From Rhizophagus clarus (Eukaryota; Glomeromycota; Glomeromycetes; Glomerales; Glomeraceae), in NCBI GenBank assembly GCA_015698045.1, contig BLAL01000020.1, positions 930,001-994,000 on the forward strand: a stretch of 64,000 bases of DNA, in the 5' to 3' direction. The notes beneath the pieces were generated by a model. The model made no database searches, was not told the DNA's origin, and saw only the letters and a list, made by a program, of their open reading frames with translations. This document shows positions 1-10,315 of this stretch, piece after piece. How positions within the stretch are numbered: position 1 is the stretch's first letter; each line of letters opens with the position of its first letter. Both the position numbers and the translations under genes were made by a program.

Positions 1-2052
1 TGAATTGATCAGTATCGGTATTGATGATTACCAAAACTGACCAGTATCGGTATTGATGATTATCGAAACCGATCGATAATTACCAAAAACTGAACCGATT
101 TACCGATATTAAAAACCATTTTTAGTAAAAAATATCGTGAAACTATTTTAGTATTTTTTTTACCAAATCAAATCATCTATAAAAACGTTTCACAACATTT
201 TTTATTTAAAGTGTCAAAAAATAATGTTGCGAATCGTTTTTTTTATTAAATTAACTAATAAAAAACATTTCGCAACGTTTTTAATTAAAATGAAAAAAAA
301 CGTTGCAAAACATTTTTTTATTAAATTAACTCATAAAAACGTTTCGCAACGTTTTTATTAAAGTGACAAAAAAAACGTTGCAAAACGTTTTTTTATTAAA
401 ATTAACTAACAAAAACCTTTTGCAATGTTTTCTATTAAAGCTACAAAAAAAAAATATTGTGAAATGTTTTTTTTATTAAATTAACTGATAAAAAACGTTT
501 CACAACATTTTTAACTAAAGCAACAAAAAAACCGTTGCGAAACATTTTTTTTATTAAACTAACTGTTAAAAAATGTTTCGCAACATTTTTTAATTAAAGC
601 AACAAAAAAAATGTTGCGAAATGTTTTTTTTATTAAAATTAGCTTATAAAAACGTTTTGCAACGTTTTTATTATAAAGACAAAAAAAAACGTAGTGAAAT
701 GTTTTTTTTATTAAGTTAACTGATAAAAAACGTTTCGCAACATTTTTTAACTAAAGCAACAAAAAAAACGTAGCGAAACATTTTTTTATTAAACTAACTG
801 TTAAAAAACGTTTCGCAACATTTTTTAATTAAAGTAACAAAAAAAACGTTGCGAAAAGTTTTTTTTTATTAAAATTAACTCATAAAAACGTTTCGCAACG
901 TTTTTATTAAAGTGACAAAAAAAAATGTTGCGAAACGTTTTTTTTATTAAAATTAGCTTATAAAAACGTTTTGCAACGTTTTTATTATAAAGACAAAAAA
1001 AAAATGTAGCGAAACGTTTTTTTTATTAAATTAACTGATAAAAAATGTTTCGCAACGTTTTTTAACTAAAGCAACAAAAAAAACGTAGCAAAACGTTTTT
1101 TTTATTAAACTAACTGTTAAAAAACGTTTCGCAACGTTTTTTAATTAAAGCAACAAAAAAAAATGGTGCGAAACGTTTTTGATTTTTGATTTTTTAAACA
1201 AAAAAAACCGTTTCGCAACGGTTTTTCAAGTATTTAAAAAAAATGTTGCGAAACGTTTTTTATTTTTGATTTTTTAAACAAAAAAATCCGTTTCACAACA
1301 GTTTTTCAATTATTTAATAAAAAACGTTGCGAAACGTTTTTTATTTTAAATTAACTGATAAAAAACGTTTCGCAACATTTTTTAACTAAAGCAACAAAAA
1401 AAAAATATAGCGAAACGTTTTTTTTATTAAAATTAACTCAAATATTTCGCAACGTATTTTTTTTATTAAATTAATTGATAAAAAATGTTTCGCAACGTTT
1501 TTTAATTAAAGCAACAAAAAAAACGTTGCGAAACATTTTTTTTATTAAAATTAGCTAATAAAAACGTTGCGTAATGTTTTTATTAAAGTGACAAAAAAAA
1601 ACATTGCGAAACGTTTTTTTATTAAAATTAACTCATAAAAACATTTCGCAACATTTTTATTAAAGTGACAAAAAAAAATGTTGCGAAATGTTTTTTTTAT
1701 CCAATTAACATTTCACAACGTTGTTTGTTAAAATGACAAGAAAAAAGTTGCGAATAGTTATTTTTTTATTAGATTAACGAATAAAAATGATTCGCAACAT
1801 TTCTTAATTAAAGTGATAAAACACCGCTGCGAAACGGTTTGTTTTATCAAAATAACTAATAAAAAACATTTCACAACATTTTTTTATTATATTATTTAGT
1901 TAAATCGATTCAGTAATTCAGTTCAGTAAATCGCAAAACTGGTACCGAAACCGCAGTTACCAAAACCGATTAGTAAATTTACCGAAAGTTTTGGTTCGGT
2001 AAACTGTAAAAACTGAAACCGCTCTGATACCAAAACCGATCAGAGCCCTAGC
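1..2052. repeat. Truncated repeat element with palindromic CpG satellite core
   Basis: Bases 1-115 and 1890-2052 are related A/C- and G/T-rich stretches built on ACCGAAACC/GGTTTTGGT words; between them lies a satellite. The satellite monomer is about 75-80 bp and alternates AACGTTTCGCAACGTT with its near reverse complement, separated by A/T-rich spacers such as TTAATTAAAGCAACAAAA. About 20 copies are visible. The right end (AGAGCCCTAG or a few bases beyond) abuts Gypsy protease coding sequence at about 2053, so the block looks like an insertion into the retroelement; its left end is outside the window. The end sequence, read inward as CTAGGGCTCTGATCGG, resembles a hAT terminus, but no target duplication can be tested. 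Most unit differences are CG to TG or CA. Confidence 0.7.
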
Positions 2053-2610
2053 CATATTATAGTACAAACGCCAGTGCATGTTTTGGACTCCCAAGATGAT
2101 GTTCTTATTCTAGGAAATGATTGGCTTAGAAGAGTTAATGCAATCGTTAATTGGAGGGCAGAGAAATTGTCAATCCATTATAAAGAAAGAACCGTAAATG
2201 TACCTTTGATTTTTACGGTAACTAAAGCCCTTATTAATGCTGAATCCCTAGGAGAAGAAGAAGATGATGATGATGAAGAATATGAAAATGAGGAGTTAAT
2301 TGAAGCTCCTTTATATTATTCGGATACCTGGGACTCAGATTCAGACGACTTAGAATATAATCCCTGAATGGAAATGCACTTGCCAGATTACTCTGAAGAA
2401 GAAGAGAAGTCTGATGATAAGAATAAAGGAAATCCTGCTGTATTCCTTGCAGAAGTGCAGGAAGAGAATAATTCTTCAGCAGTGGTAAAATCCAATCTAG
2501 GACCGTTGGATCATCATCAACAAACACTCTTTCAGTCCCTTATGAAAGAATATGAAAACATCTGCGCAAAAAGTCAAACCAAGATAGGAAAAACTCATGT
2601 CATTTGACAT
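2053..2610 (+). pseudogene. Ty3/Gypsy pol: protease region, decayed
   Basis: Reading resumes at about 2053 directly after the satellite element. The peptide contains VHVLDSQDDVLILGNDWL, matching the distal half of a retropepsin-like domain (the I-L-G-x-x-W-L helix); the catalytic Asp-Thr/Ser-Gly part would lie upstream and is missing or displaced. A very acidic linker with runs of Glu and Asp follows (about 2250-2480). Two in-frame stops, TGA at 2365-2367 and TGA at 2605-2607, interrupt the frame, which otherwise continues into reverse transcriptase. No start is meaningful because this was part of a polyprotein. Confidence 0.75.
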
Positions 2611-3880
2611 AGGATCTTGACTGGAGATGCTGCTCCTGTTGCTCAACCTCCCTATAGAATGAATCCAGTAAAAAGGGAATTTTTAAAGAATGAGATTGTG
2701 AAAATGGAAGCACAAGGCATTATTAGAAAATCATCTAGTCCTTGGGCTTCTCCTGTGGTAATTGTAGAAAAGAAAGAAGGAGATAAAAGATTATGCATAG
2801 ATTATCAAAAGTTGAACGCAATTACCAAAGCTGACGCATACCCTTTACCAAGAATTGATGATCTCTTAAAAAATTTAAGAAGCGCAACTTGGTTTACCAC
2901 TTTGGATCTTGCAAGTGGTTACTGGCAAGTTCAAATGAGCAAAGAGGATATTGAAAAGCCTGCTTTCATCACCCTTTAGCCTGTACGAATTTCTCGTTAT
3001 GCCTTTTGGATTGGCATATACTACAGGAACTTTTCAGCGTCTCATGAATTATATTCTCTAAGACTTCTTATACCTGGATGATGTAATCATCTACACCAGA
3101 GGACCTCTAGAGACGCACTTGGATCATTTGCATCAAGTATTTGAAATCTTGCGAAGCGCTAATCTTCAAATTAAATTGAAAAAATGTTATTTTTGTTACC
3201 CCAATATCTACTTCCTTGGACATGTAGTAGGAAGAGATGGAATCCAAGTAGATCCAGAAAAAATCGAAAAAGTGAAGAATTTTCCTATACCACAAAATTT
3301 GCGACAATTGCGTGCCGCGCTTGGATTATTCTCTTATTATCGAAAATTTATCAAAGATTTTTCAAAGATTGTGCGTCCCATGAATGAACTACTTAAAAAG
3401 AACGTATTATTCGAATGGGATCAGAAGAAGCAAAATGCTTTTGAAAGATTAAAAGAATGCTTAATGAAAGTTCCTATTTTAAGTTACCCAGACTTTAACC
3501 GATCTTTTATCATTTACATGGACGCCTCAGGGACCAGTTTAGGTACTGTCCTTTCGCAACTTCAAGAGGATGGTAAAGAACATGTGATTGCATATGCGAG
3601 TCGAAGTATGAACAAAGCTGAAATGAATTATGCTATCACCGATCAAGAATGTTTTGCTGTAGTTTGGGCTGTTCAACACTTTCAGCATTACTTGGGGATG
3701 AGGCCCTTCACTATTGTTACAGATCATATTGCCTTAAAATGGCTCAAAACCTCCAAGATTCTAAAAGGAAGGCGAGCCAGATGGATCATGGAACTCCAGC
3801 AATATAACTTCCAAATTAAACATCGCCCAGGAAAAGCTAATGCTAACGCTGATGCTTTATCACAAATTTACGAACACCCA
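2611..3880 (+). pseudogene. Ty3/Gypsy pol: reverse transcriptase and RNase H, decayed
   Basis: The RT begins with TGDAAPVAQPPYRMNP, then has the usual conserved blocks (SSPWASPVVIVEKK, LCIDYQKLNAIT, FTTLDLASGYWQ). A stop at 2977-2979 is followed by a +1 frame change; the new frame runs from 2981 with VMPFGLAYTTGTFQRLMN, a TAA at 3059-3061 and the catalytic YLDD box at 3071-3082. From 3119 the thumb/connection and an RT-linked RNase H are open: IYMDASGTSLG, then ECFAVVWA, then IVTDHIALKWL and the HRPGKANANADALS tail. Order and spacing are standard for Ty3/Gypsy. One frameshift and two stops make it non-functional as read. Confidence 0.9.
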
Positions 3881-4900
3881 GTTGAGTGTTATATGATTTC
3901 TATCATTCCTTCTGGATTGAATAATGAAGAAATGCCTGAAGAAGCCTTAAGTATTGGCAAGTGCCATGGTTACCAGCAAGAGCGACCTTTTCTAGAAAAG
4001 TATAGTATCCAAGGAAAATCTTTTCTGTGTTGCCAAAGTTATAACATAAATCTAAAAGATAATGAGGAAATCTGTGAAAGATGTCATAAATCTGTCCTAT
4101 GCACTGATGAATAGGATATCTACCACGGCTTTAATAGTTATTGCTCCATTCTAGAAGACGCATGTTTTATTAATGATGGATATCATACTCATAGAATTTG
4201 TTTTGAGTGTCAATGAAGAATTGAAAAAAAAAGATGCGCTAAAAGTCAGAAAATTCAAGCGCAACTACAAAAGGAAGAAGAAATCATCAATCGAGCAAAG
4301 ACTTATATTTGGAGCAAATGTGACATGGAAATAGAACATGCTGTAGTTCAAAGAAATGTTAAACTTACCAGAGATCTAGGAATCCTAGATAATAATCGTC
4401 CTAATTACCAAAACCATTGCGAGAATTGTGAAACGCTTTTAAACTCAAAAAGAGAAAATTGGATGTTATTTTCTTATCCACCTCCATATGATCAATGGTA
4501 CTGCCTTAGTGATGTACTTACATGCAAAACTTGTTTCAGAGAATTAGCAGAAGAATATTTTGGAGATGTAGAGATGCAATACTTAGAAATCCTTAAAGAG
4601 ACCACTGAGATGGAAATGTCGCAAGACGCACATTTTCCTTTAGGAATCAGTTAGAAGTATGATGAAGAAGAGGAATATGAAATCTGACAAACCTGTATTC
4701 ATCCAGATATGAATCCAGACTATTTGGTTAATGAACACTGGTAGAACGAACCTATCAATGTTCAAATTGAAAGCTATTATTATGAAACTGAAATAATCAT
4801 GAATAATATCAAAGTGGTTGTGCAACAACCACTTTTCTAAACTCAGCGCCAAAAGAAAAGAAAACAAACGGGTGAAAGCGAAAGTGTTAGCATTGTGACT
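3881..4900 (+). pseudogene. Ty3/Gypsy pol: cysteine-rich linker between RNase H and integrase
   Basis: The same frame as RNase H continues past TAG at 4112-4114 and TGA at about 4214 to TAG at 4652-4654. It is unusually rich in CxxC pairs: CERC (about 4073), CFEC (about 4199), CENC (4418-4429) and CKTC (4523-4534), with nearby His residues (YHTHRICFEC). This looks like one or two zinc-ribbon- or LIM-like modules in a place where Ty3/Gypsy elements normally have only a short tether. I do not recognise the family. The section from 4660 to 4910 is degenerate, acidic then basic, and a frame change lies before the integrase at 4912. Confidence 0.6.
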
Positions 4901-4911
4901 AACAGCCCATC

Positions 4912-6167
4912 ATGGATCCCAACCAATATCACCAAATATATCAATATTTATATCAACAAATATTACCTACCTTTAATACGTCTCGAGAAAAACAGAAATT
5001 TATCAACCTCTGCAACAATTTTGAATTAAAGTTAAATTATCTCTATAAGAAGAACAAAAGGAAAAATGGACAATTATTGAAAGTCATTAGAAATTTTGAA
5101 TTGGAACCACTATTATATATGATGCACAATGATCCTATTGCCGCTCATTTTGCAGTAGATACCATGTTCAATAAAATTAAGGATCGTTACTATTGGCCTC
5201 AAATGTATGAAAACATAAGAGAATATGTTAGATCATGTGATTCTTGTCAAAGAAGAGGAAAATCTAAAGCAAACCAATTGCCCCACCCTATTGCCGTGCA
5301 TGAACCCTTTTATCAAGTAGGAATAGACTTTGTTAGACCATTACCCATAACTCTTAATGGAAATCATTATATAATTGTTGCTATGGATTATATGACTAAA
5401 TGGCCTGAAGCGAGACCAGTGTCATGTGCTACTGCGGAAGAAATATCACAATTTATCTATGAAGATATTATTTGTCGTCATGGATGCCCTGCAAAATTAT
5501 TGTCAGATAGAGGAACACATTTTAATAATCAAATGGTAGAAAAACTTTTGGAGAAATTTGGGATTAAACATGTATTTTCTACTCCCTATCACCCACAAAC
5601 AAATGGATTAGTTGAACGATTTAATCGTACCTTATGTGAATCATTATCAAAGTTAGTAATCCAGACCAATGAGTGGGATAGATATATTGCTCCAGTTTTA
5701 TTTGCGTATCAGACCAGCAAACATTCTACCACGAAAATATCACCTTTTTATTTAGTAAATGGAAGAGAAGCTAAACTCCCTGTGGATAATTTATCTGATA
5801 ATTTGGAATATATAAATCAAAGACTTTTATCTTTGATCGATGATCTGCCTCATGTGCGAGAAGAAGCAAAGATAAAGGTTCGAGAGAGTCAGGTCAAACA
5901 AAAGGATTATCATGATCAGAAAATTAAAAGGAGTTAAATTTTGAAATAGGAAATAAAGTCTTATATTACGACGCTGCAAAAGAAAAACAATGGACTGGAA
6001 AATTAGACTCAAAATGGAAAGGTCCCTTTTATATTCATGAAATCAGGCAAAATAGTGCTTATAAATTACGCTCTATGGAAGGAAAAGTTTTACGAACTCC
6101 TGTAAATGAAAGTTTGTTAAAATTGTATTACGATCGACAAAATTGGGCACTGATCATTGCAGTATAG
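4912..6167 (+). pseudogene. Ty3/Gypsy pol: integrase with GPY/F module
   Basis: The N-terminal HHCC zinc-binding domain is visible (HNDPIAAHFA followed by CDSCQRRGK). The DDE core follows: first Asp in VGIDFVRPLP, second Asp in LLSDRGTHFNN, and the Glu in HPQTNGLVERFNRT. A stop at 5935-5937 is overcome only by a frame change. The frame from 5940 gives NFEIGNKVLYYD and the GPY/F-type motif KWKGPFYI, ending at TAG 6165-6167. The catalytic residues look intact, so this is the best preserved part of the element, but the C-terminal module is out of frame. Confidence 0.9.
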
Positions 6168-6362
6168 TTAGTAATAATTTAGATTTACACTATGACAATT
6201 TAATTTATGATCTACAAGTTTCACAATGGAATCACAAGAATATTCAACCAACTACCCCGAAATAATTCGAAAAATTTTGTGAAAATTTTATTAAAAAAAA
6301 AAAGAAGAGAAAATTACAACGCAAAGAAAAAGGAGAAAATAAACGAATGAAAGGAAAATTAT
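6168..6362. other. Gypsy spacer between pol and antisense ORF
   Basis: Non-coding, A-rich. It holds a purine run (AAAAAGAAGAGAAAA, about 6296-6312). Nothing else is supported here. Confidence 0.5.
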
Positions 6363-6872
6363 TTATACGGTAGGAGGAGGAGGAGGAAAATTATCGAGAT
6401 TAGTGATAGAAGTAGTAGTAGTAAAAGGGGATTGTTGAACTCTATTTGCAATCATTACAGCTCAAACTGCTGTTTCTTGCTCCACCACAAATTTACGATG
6501 CCACCCTTCTCGTTCCTATCTTAAGAAACTTATCTTTGTCTCCAACCTAGACTTATTCAAAGTTAATGACTGTACTTGAGCTCTTAGAAGCCTATTTTGA
6601 TCTTCTGTTTCTTTTAAATGCCCAATCTCATCTTCTTTGTGAATTACCTTCTTCTCCAATTCTTCCTTTTCCATAAACAAGGAAGCTATGACGCCAAGAG
6701 CTTGTTGAGCTAAGCCTTCACCTTCTTGAGGCTTATCAATGCCTTTTCTTCGAAAATGCCTTCTTCTGACGGCCTTACTTGGTTTGTTATGTTTTCTTTT
6801 GTTATTTTGGCCTCAAGAGACACGCGAACTGCGGAGTTTTCTGCGAGCAACATTGGTGTCAGTGCGAGTCAT
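6363..6872 (-). pseudogene. Antisense coiled-coil ORF inside the Gypsy element
   Basis: On the minus strand a single frame runs 170 codons from ATG at 6872 to TAA at 6363-6365, broken by three stops (TGA after SRVS, TAG after ISFLR, TGA after QETAV). The N-terminus is basic (RRRHFRRK). The middle, from about residue 60 to 120, is rich in Glu, Lys and Leu with heptad-like spacing (MEKEELEKKVIHKEDEIG, then RAQVQSLTLNKSRLE), so a coiled coil is likely; the C-terminus ends in a short polyproline run. It is convergent with pol. Antisense accessory ORFs downstream of integrase are known from some plant Gypsy lineages; this one is not recognised. A host fragment carried by the element is the alternative. 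Confidence 0.55.
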
Positions 6873-7239
6873 ATTGAAAATTAATGAAGAAAGAAAATGA
6901 AGATGATTTAGAGATGGTGCGACATTGACGAAAATTTAAATGAAGAATCTTCCCAGAAATTACTACAAAAATCAAACCAAATTTTATTATAAATTACCAA
7001 CATTTCCCAATCCCATAATTTGGAAAATTTGAAAAACTAGGATATAAGGGAAGGCTGATCATAGCACCAAATCTTCGTCACACGTATTCAATCATTCCTG
7101 GCCAAGATGATCAGCTTCTATGCCTTGCTAATTTTGGGTTTCGGCACGAATTCCCTTCAGGGGCCTCTTAGCTTGGTATATCACGAGTGACCTCCATTTA
7201 CTAGCGGGTTGAAAGTATGATGTAGTGAATAGAATAATA
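6873..7239. other. Non-coding region upstream of the antisense ORF
   Basis: AT-rich at first, then a GC-richer part (about 7035-7220) with no open frame of note. It is probably the leader or promoter of the antisense ORF, since it lies on its 5' side, but no specific element can be named. Confidence 0.35.
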
Positions 7240-7241
7240 TA

Positions 7242-7614
7242 TACCGTATTCTTCCGATTTTAAGCACCACATTTTTGAAGGAAAATTCTGGCTAAAGTTG
7301 GGGGTGGTGCCTAAATTCGGAAGTATTTTTTTTTTACTTAAAATTCACATTTTTACACATCGGAATTTTTGTACTTGTGTATCCCAATAATTTTTTATCA
7401 TGTTCTATATATATTGCGAAATTGCGATGATACATGGTGAAAGAGAAATTGAAATGATGAATTGTAAATAAAGTTTATTTTGAATAAAATATGAAATTTA
7501 ATAAAGAAAAATTAAAATCTGAGGTGGTGCTTATTTTTGTTTTTCAAGTATTTTGGTCAAAAGTCGAGGTGGTGCTTAAATTCGGGTGGTGCTTAAAATC
7601 GGAAGAATACGGTA
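7242..7614. mobile_element. 373-bp MITE with 29-bp terminal inverted repeats and TA duplication
   Basis: The left end 7242-7270 begins TACCGTATTCTTCCG and continues to AAGCACCAC; the right end 7586-7614 is its exact reverse complement over the 29 bp. The element is flanked by TA at 7240-7241 and 7615-7616. A second, inner copy of the words GGTGCTTAAATTCGG lies next to each end. The inside is AT-rich and non-coding. TA duplication suggests mobilisation by a Tc1/mariner-superfamily transposase. It sits within the 3' part of the Gypsy element and is therefore younger. Confidence 0.85.
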
Positions 7615-7739
7615 TATCATTATTACATAATGATATGATCAATAAAATTTGTAATACTGAGCAAATTTTGAGTTAATATTAATTTAGTGATCGACAATGA
7701 TGAAATATAACGATTTAATTATTATATATATACAAATAT

Positions 7740-7740
<1 letters not shown>

Positions 7741-7772
<32 letters not shown>
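7741..7772. repeat. Poly-A tract
   Basis: Thirty-two consecutive A bases directly before the ATG at 7772. Confidence 0.95.
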
Positions 7773-7775
<3 letters not shown>

Positions 7776-8206
7776 ATTTTTCATTATTTCTTATTGATCT
7801 TTAAGAAACTTATCCTTTAGAAATAGGACCAATGATTCCTCCATATTTGGAAGATATAGATATAGAAGAAAAGTTTTTGAAGTCCTATATGCAGTTACAG
7901 CGTTTGATACAGCTCAAAAATAGGATTCTATTGTTAGTAAATGCTTATTTTGTAGGAAAAATACTCGCAGAGATAGAATCAACGTCAGAAAGGTTCAGGA
8001 TGAAGAGAAGGTTAACAAAGTATTATTTAACTATGACAGAATATACCTTTGACCTTTTTGAACCTAATCCTTCTCAAATACTGCGAACTAAGTATTTGAA
8101 CATTCAAGACGTAAGAAAAATAAAGCGTCAAGAAATCTTGGTATTAAGAAGTTATTTGAATAAGAATTTCGCAGGAGCTCAAAATTTAGGAGAGGAGAGT
8201 TGTTAG
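7772..8206 (+). pseudogene. Sense ORF just upstream of the Gypsy 3' LTR
   Basis: The frame starts at ATG 7772, has one stop (TAA 7802-7804) and then is open from 7805 to TAG 8204-8206, about 134 further codons. The peptide is helical, charged and Leu-rich (YMQLQRLIQLKNRILLLV, then RFRMKRRLTKYYLTMTEY) without a motif I recognise. The stop codon overlaps the first bases of the LTR and the coding sequence ends in the polypurine tract, so it belongs to the retroelement. Position fits a Gag-like or accessory 3' ORF; no signal peptide or fusion motif supports an envelope protein. Confidence 0.5.
8188..8199 (+). promoter_or_regulatory. Polypurine tract of the Gypsy element
   Basis: AGGAGAGGAGAG lies immediately before a TGTTAG LTR start. 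It is the expected primer site for plus-strand DNA synthesis in LTR retrotransposons. Confidence 0.7.
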
Positions 8207-8736
8207 ACAAATGATTTGCATTCACATGATGGTGAATATTAATATTACTGCGCCACAAATGATCAATGTAGTATATAAAGTATATTAAGTATATTAAGTA
8301 TATTTAGTATATTTAGTATATATTTCTTATATATCATTTATAGTATATATAGTATTTATTTCTTATATTTTTAAATTTCTTATATATTATTTATTATATT
8401 TATATCTTTTATATCTTATATTATTTATATATTTGAATGAAGTTCAATTTGTATAAATATCTTGAATATTCGCTTAAAATAGAAAAAAGTTCAGACAAGT
8501 TGTTTATAATAAAGTTGTAATTGCAAGTGTTATAAGATTGCCTTATTGTATAAGTTGTTAACGTACCTACAACTAATAAAGATACATTTTAATTATCAAA
8601 TACACTGCCTTTTAGCGTGTAAGGAATTGATTGGAATACTTCATAGCTAGTGTCTCCCTGAAGGTATTCATAATTCACTGCTCGACGGACTGAGTTGGTG
8701 AACAGCGTAAATTGGTTAATTTGGAAGTAACTTACA
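8201..8736 (+). mobile_element. Probable 3' LTR of the Gypsy element
   Basis: Begins TGTTAGAC after the polypurine tract and is taken to end in CTTACA at 8731-8736, giving TG...CA termini and 536 bp. It contains an AT-rich U3 with repeated AGTATATT words (8270-8350), a TATATAAAG box near 8274 and an AATAAA signal at 8575-8580. The partner 5' LTR is not in the window, so the right end is inferred from the TG...CA rule only. Confidence 0.6.
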
Positions 8737-8801
8737 TATTATGTTTGCGTAGAGTTTATAATAGATATACAGTATGTGGATTTATTTTTAAAAAATACTA
8801 A

Positions 8802-8837
8802 TTTTGGTAAATGTAAATTACTCAGTATTTACCAAAA
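8802..8837. repeat. Short inverted repeat
   Basis: TTTTGGTAAAT at 8802-8812 and its exact reverse complement at 8827-8837 form an 11-bp stem with a 14-nt loop. Its purpose is unknown; the rest of 8737-8884 shows nothing. Confidence 0.6.
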
Positions 8838-8884
8838 TTTATTTTATTTTATTTATTTTTATTATTCTTTTTCAGTTTTTAATA

Positions 8885-9770
8885 CTCTAATTCCAAAAGT
8901 CTGGTTGTGTTTTTCATCTGGCAACACTACAAAAAAGAAAAAAAAAATTAATTAATTAGTTAAAAAAAACATCGAAAAAACCTTCCCCCATCCTTCCTTA
9001 CCTTAATTCTAAAAGTCCGGTCATGCTTTTTGCCTGGCAACACTACAAAAAAGAAAAAAAAAATTAATTAATTAGTTAAAAAAAAAAACTGAAAAACATT
9101 TCTCTTACCCTCCCTTACCTTAATTCTAAAAGTCCGGTCGTACTTTTTGTCTGATAATACTACAAAAAAAGAAAAAAAAAATTAATTAATTAGTTAAAAA
9201 AAAAAACACCAAAAACCACTTCTTTCACCCTCCCTTACCTTAATTCCAAAAGTCTGGTCATGCTTTTTGTCTGGCAATACTACAAAAAAGAAAAAAAAAA
9301 TTAATTAATTAGTTAAAAAAAAACTGAAAAACACTTCCCACACCCTTCCTTACTTTAATTCCAAAAGTCCAGTTATGCTTTTCGTCTGGCAATATCACAA
9401 AAAAGAAAAAAAAAATTAATTAATTAGTTAAAAAAAAACTGAAAAACACTTTTCCTACCCTCCCTTATCTTAATTCCAAAAGTCTAGTCATATTTTTCAT
9501 CTGGCAACACTACAAAAAAGAAAAAAAAAATTAATTAATTAGTTAAGAAAAAACACCAAAAGACACTTCTCCACCCTCCTTTATCTTAATTTCAAAAGTC
9601 CGGTCATGCTTTTCATCTGGCAACACTACAAAAAATAAAAAAAAAAGTTAATAACTTAATTAATTAAAAAAAACAAAGAAATACCTCTCCCAACCTTCCC
9701 TTACCTTAATTCTAAAAGTCCGGTCATGCTTTTCATCTGGAAACACTACAAAAATAAACTGATAAATAAT
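8885..9770 (-). repeat. Tandem array of eight ~117-bp exon/intron-like units
   Basis: Eight units start at about 8891, 9010, 9127, 9247, 9361, 9478, 9593 and 9712. Read on the minus strand each unit has a TTTTTTGTAG acceptor, a conserved block of about 41 nt (beginning TGTTGCCAGACAAAAAGC and ending AGAATTAAG), a GTAAGG donor, and then about 76 nt holding CTAAT and a long pyrimidine run before the next TAG. The donor is intact in five of seven junctions; the others read ATAAGG. Forward-strand ORFs here have no support. The block length is not a multiple of three, so spliced units would shift frame. Confidence 0.75.
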
Positions 9771-9898
9771 TAAAAAAAGATCAGATATTCAGATTATCTG
9801 ATTAGATTGGCAAGTCACATGACCCTGTCTTTATTCGTTATAGCATTAATGAATTTTTTATAAATTTTTAAGTATATCTTCTCTTTAGTTTAGCATTA

Positions 9899-10315
9899 GG
9901 AAATTTTATAGGGCGAAAAATTGTGTAAGTTTACAATTTTGTAAGTTTACGAAAGTTTATGGCATAATATTTCGAAAAATTTCAAAATATTACATAAGTT
10001 TACAATTTCGTAAGATTTATGTAATATTACGGTCAAAATATTACGCAAGTTTTCAATATCGTAAGATTTATGCAATATTACGGTCAAAATATTACGCAAG
10101 TTTTCAATATCGTAAGATTTACGCAATATTATGGTCAAAATATTTCGAAAATTTACGAGACTGTAAACCTGCGTAATATTACGGTTGAAATATTTCGAAA
10201 ATTTATGAGACTGTAAACCTGCATAATATTACGGTTAAAATATTTTAAAAATTTACGAGACTGTAAACCTGCGTAATATTACAGTTAAAATATTTCGAAA
10301 ATTTAATATTACTAT
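9899..10315. repeat. AAATATTACG repeat block with terminal-repeat-like left end
   Basis: Imperfect tandem copies of about 60-70 bp built on CGTAATATTACGG and AAATATTTCGAAAATTTACG. The left edge AGGAAATTTTATAG at 9899 is matched in reverse complement at 15615-15628, where the same kind of repeat recurs, so the two blocks may be the ends of one 5.7-kb element or two related insertions. The ORF on the minus strand within the block is just the repeat. Confidence 0.6.

Noticed and set aside
3107-3307. Minus-strand ORF over the Gypsy reverse transcriptase
   Set aside because: Shadow of the RT coding strand.
8885-9770. CRISPR array
   Set aside because: Units are about 117 bp with similar, not unique, spacers, and the setting is eukaryotic; no repeat/spacer pattern of CRISPR size.
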